Source: a bacterium (GTDB lineage: Bacteria; Verrucomicrobiota; Verrucomicrobiae; Limisphaerales; J093). From it: a DNA stretch of 6,707 nucleotides. This document shows positions 5,564-6,707 of this stretch, piece by piece (positions within the stretch are counted from its first letter, which is position 1; the number at the start of each line of letters is the position of its first letter). Under the pieces are notes generated by a model. The model worked only from the letters and a program-made list of their open reading frames with translations, made no database searches and had not been told where the DNA came from. The stretch covers positions 1 through 6,707 of the forward strand of contig JAKCAB010000380.1 of the NCBI GenBank assembly GCA_021839785.1, written 5' to 3'. A program made the translations under genes and the position numbers.

Positions 5564-6707
5564 GTGAGTTACCAGGTCATCGCTCGCAAATACCGCCCGC
5601 AACGGTTCGCGGACGTCGTGGGCCAGGAACACGTCACCCAGACGCTGGCCAACGCCATCGCCCGCGGGCGTATCGCGCACGCTTACCTGTTTTGCGGCCC
5701 GCGCGGCACGGGTAAAACCACCGTGGCCCGCATCTTCGCCAAATGCCTCAACTGCACCGGCGGGCCGAAGGTGGATTTCGACGACGCCGACCCCAAGTGC
5801 GTCGAGATCGCCGAGGGGCGGTCGATGGACGTGCTCGAAATCGACGGCGCCAGCAACAACGGCGTCGAGCAGGTGCGCGAACTGCGCGAGACCTGCCGGT
5901 ACGCGCCGGCTAGTTCGAAATTCAAAATCTACATCATCGACGAGGTGCACATGCTCTCGGCGGCGGCGTTCAACGCGTTGTTGAAAACGCTCGAAGAACC
6001 GCCGGCGCACGTGAAGTTCATGTTCGCCACCACGGACCCGGAGAAGGTCCTGCCCACGATCCTGTCGCGTTGCCAGCGGTTCGACCTCCGCCGCATCCCG
6101 GCGGCGCTGATCGTGAAGCACCTCGCGGCCATCGCGACCCAGGAAGAGGTCAAGGTGGACGAGGCGGCGCTGTATGCGATCGCCCGCGGCGCCGACGGCG
6201 GGATGCGCGACGCCGAGTCCACGCTGGACCAGCTCATCAGCTTTTGCGGGAACGACATCGCCGAGGCGGACGTGCTTTCGATGTTCGGCCTGGCGGCGCG
6301 CGGTCAACTGCTCGGCCTGGCGGACGCTGTGATCGACGGCGACGCCGAGAAGGTCCTGCGCGAACTCGACGAACTGGCCCGCAACGGCAAGGACCTCGGC
6401 CGCCTTCTGTCCGACTTGCTCAACCATTTTCGCAACCTGTTGATCTTCCAGGTCACGAAAGGCCAGGCCTCGATGCTGGAGGTGAGCGAAGCGGAGACGG
6501 AAGCGTTGCGGGCCCAGGCCGGCCGCTGCGCCGCCGATACCGTGACGCGCGTGATGGAGGTGCTCACCGAGACCGAAAGCCGGCTCCGCGACGCCGTCTC
6601 CAAAAAGATTTCGCTCGAAGTCGCGCTTTTGAAAGCCATCCAGGTGCGCAACGCGGTCAGCCTCGACTCCGTGCTGGGCCAGCTCAAGGCCTTGCGCGGC
6701 GAGGCCG
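5564..6707 (+). CDS. dnaX: DNA polymerase III subunit gamma/tau, N-terminal 381 residues (cut by window edge)
   Basis: DnaX is the AAA+ ATPase of the clamp loader that loads the beta clamp at replication forks. From the GTG at 5564 the protein begins MSYQVIARKYRPQRFADVVGQ, the standard DnaX N-terminus, which fixes the start despite no obvious Shine-Dalgarno. Walker A is GPRGTGKT (45-52), Walker B IYIIDEVHML (122-131), sensor 1 FATTDPEK (154-161), and the SRC arginine finger is at 168-170. GADGGMRDAEST (209-220) is the sensor 2 region. Domain III, the oligomerisation collar, spans about 240-365. In the zinc module the expected four cysteines read C64, D73, D76, C79: both middle ligands are aspartate with spacing unchanged. 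The tau-specific C-terminus lies beyond the right edge, so gamma production cannot be judged. The frame is open to the last base. Confidence 0.97.
   Translation, partial: MSYQVIARKYRPQRFADVVGQEHVTQTLANAIARGRIAHAYLFCGPRGTGKTTVARIFAKCLNCTGGPKVDFDDADPKCVEIAEGRSMDVLEIDGASNNGVEQVRELRETCRYAPASSKFKIYIIDEVHMLSAAAFNALLKTLEEPPAHVKFMFATTDPEKVLPTILSRCQRFDLRRIPAALIVKHLAAIATQEEVKVDEAALYAIARGADGGMRDAESTLDQLISFCGNDIAEADVLSMFGLAARGQLLGLADAVIDGDAEKVLRELDELARNGKDLGRLLSDLLNHFRNLLIFQVTKGQASMLEVSEAETEALRAQAGRCAADTVTRVMEVLTETESRLRDAVSKKISLEVALLKAIQVRNAVSLDSVLGQLKALRGEA

Noticed and set aside
5468..6427. A 319-codon minus-strand open frame opposite dnaX and part of the SRP RNA
   Set aside because: It is antisense to unmistakable dnaX and ffs, and shows an Arg/His/Val-rich composition without any motif; a frame shadow.
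6599..6607. A run of five A then G in dnaX, like the A AAA AAG slippery site for gamma production
   Set aside because: In frame it reads TCC AAA AAG, so the heptamer begins with C and does not allow proper slippage of both tRNAs. It also lies inside domain III (codons 346-348), well before the usual frameshift position near codon 430.

Overview
This window is a GC-rich bacterial chromosomal segment made of conserved housekeeping genes. I see no mobile element, CRISPR array, phage gene or defence cassette. Gene content and protein style point to the Planctomycetota-Verrucomicrobiota-Chlamydiota group, most likely Verrucomicrobiota. The clues are a Tat-exported DUF362 protein, a short all-alpha dUTPase ending in a Q-D-S-G-Y tail, an EF-G-2-type factor, and a DnaX with an altered zinc loop. 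This assignment is inference from remembered family members, not a computed placement.

Layout. Positions 1-5278 are all minus-strand: dut-like dUTPase (about 4838-5218), hpt (4171-4881, overlapping the end of dut), a Tat-signal DUF362 protein (2952-4022), an EF-G-2-like GTPase (624-2717), and the N-terminal third to half of argC, which runs off the left edge (1-430). Positions 5386-6707 are plus-strand: the small bacterial SRP RNA (ffs, 5386-5477), then dnaX from a GTG at 5564, which runs off the right edge. The two arms diverge from about 5280-5385.

How the genes relate. dut and hpt form a probable nucleotide unit (dUTP removal plus hypoxanthine/guanine salvage). A hairpin with a T-run follows hpt. 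The DUF362 gene and the EF-G-like gene each have their own upstream gap. The EF-G-like gene ends in a convincing intrinsic terminator before argC (arginine biosynthesis). ffs next to dnaX is a widespread bacterial arrangement, and a perfect 10-bp inverted repeat lies between them.

Most unusual points. In DnaX, the two middle zinc-ligand cysteines are replaced by aspartate at exactly conserved spacing (C64, D73, D76, C79). In the EF-G-like protein, the guanine-recognition motif NKxD reads NMVD and the G5 serine is alanine. The hpt frame has a proline-rich N-terminal extension and no ATG start. None of this amounts to a new system; it is ordinary core genome with some informative sequence departures.
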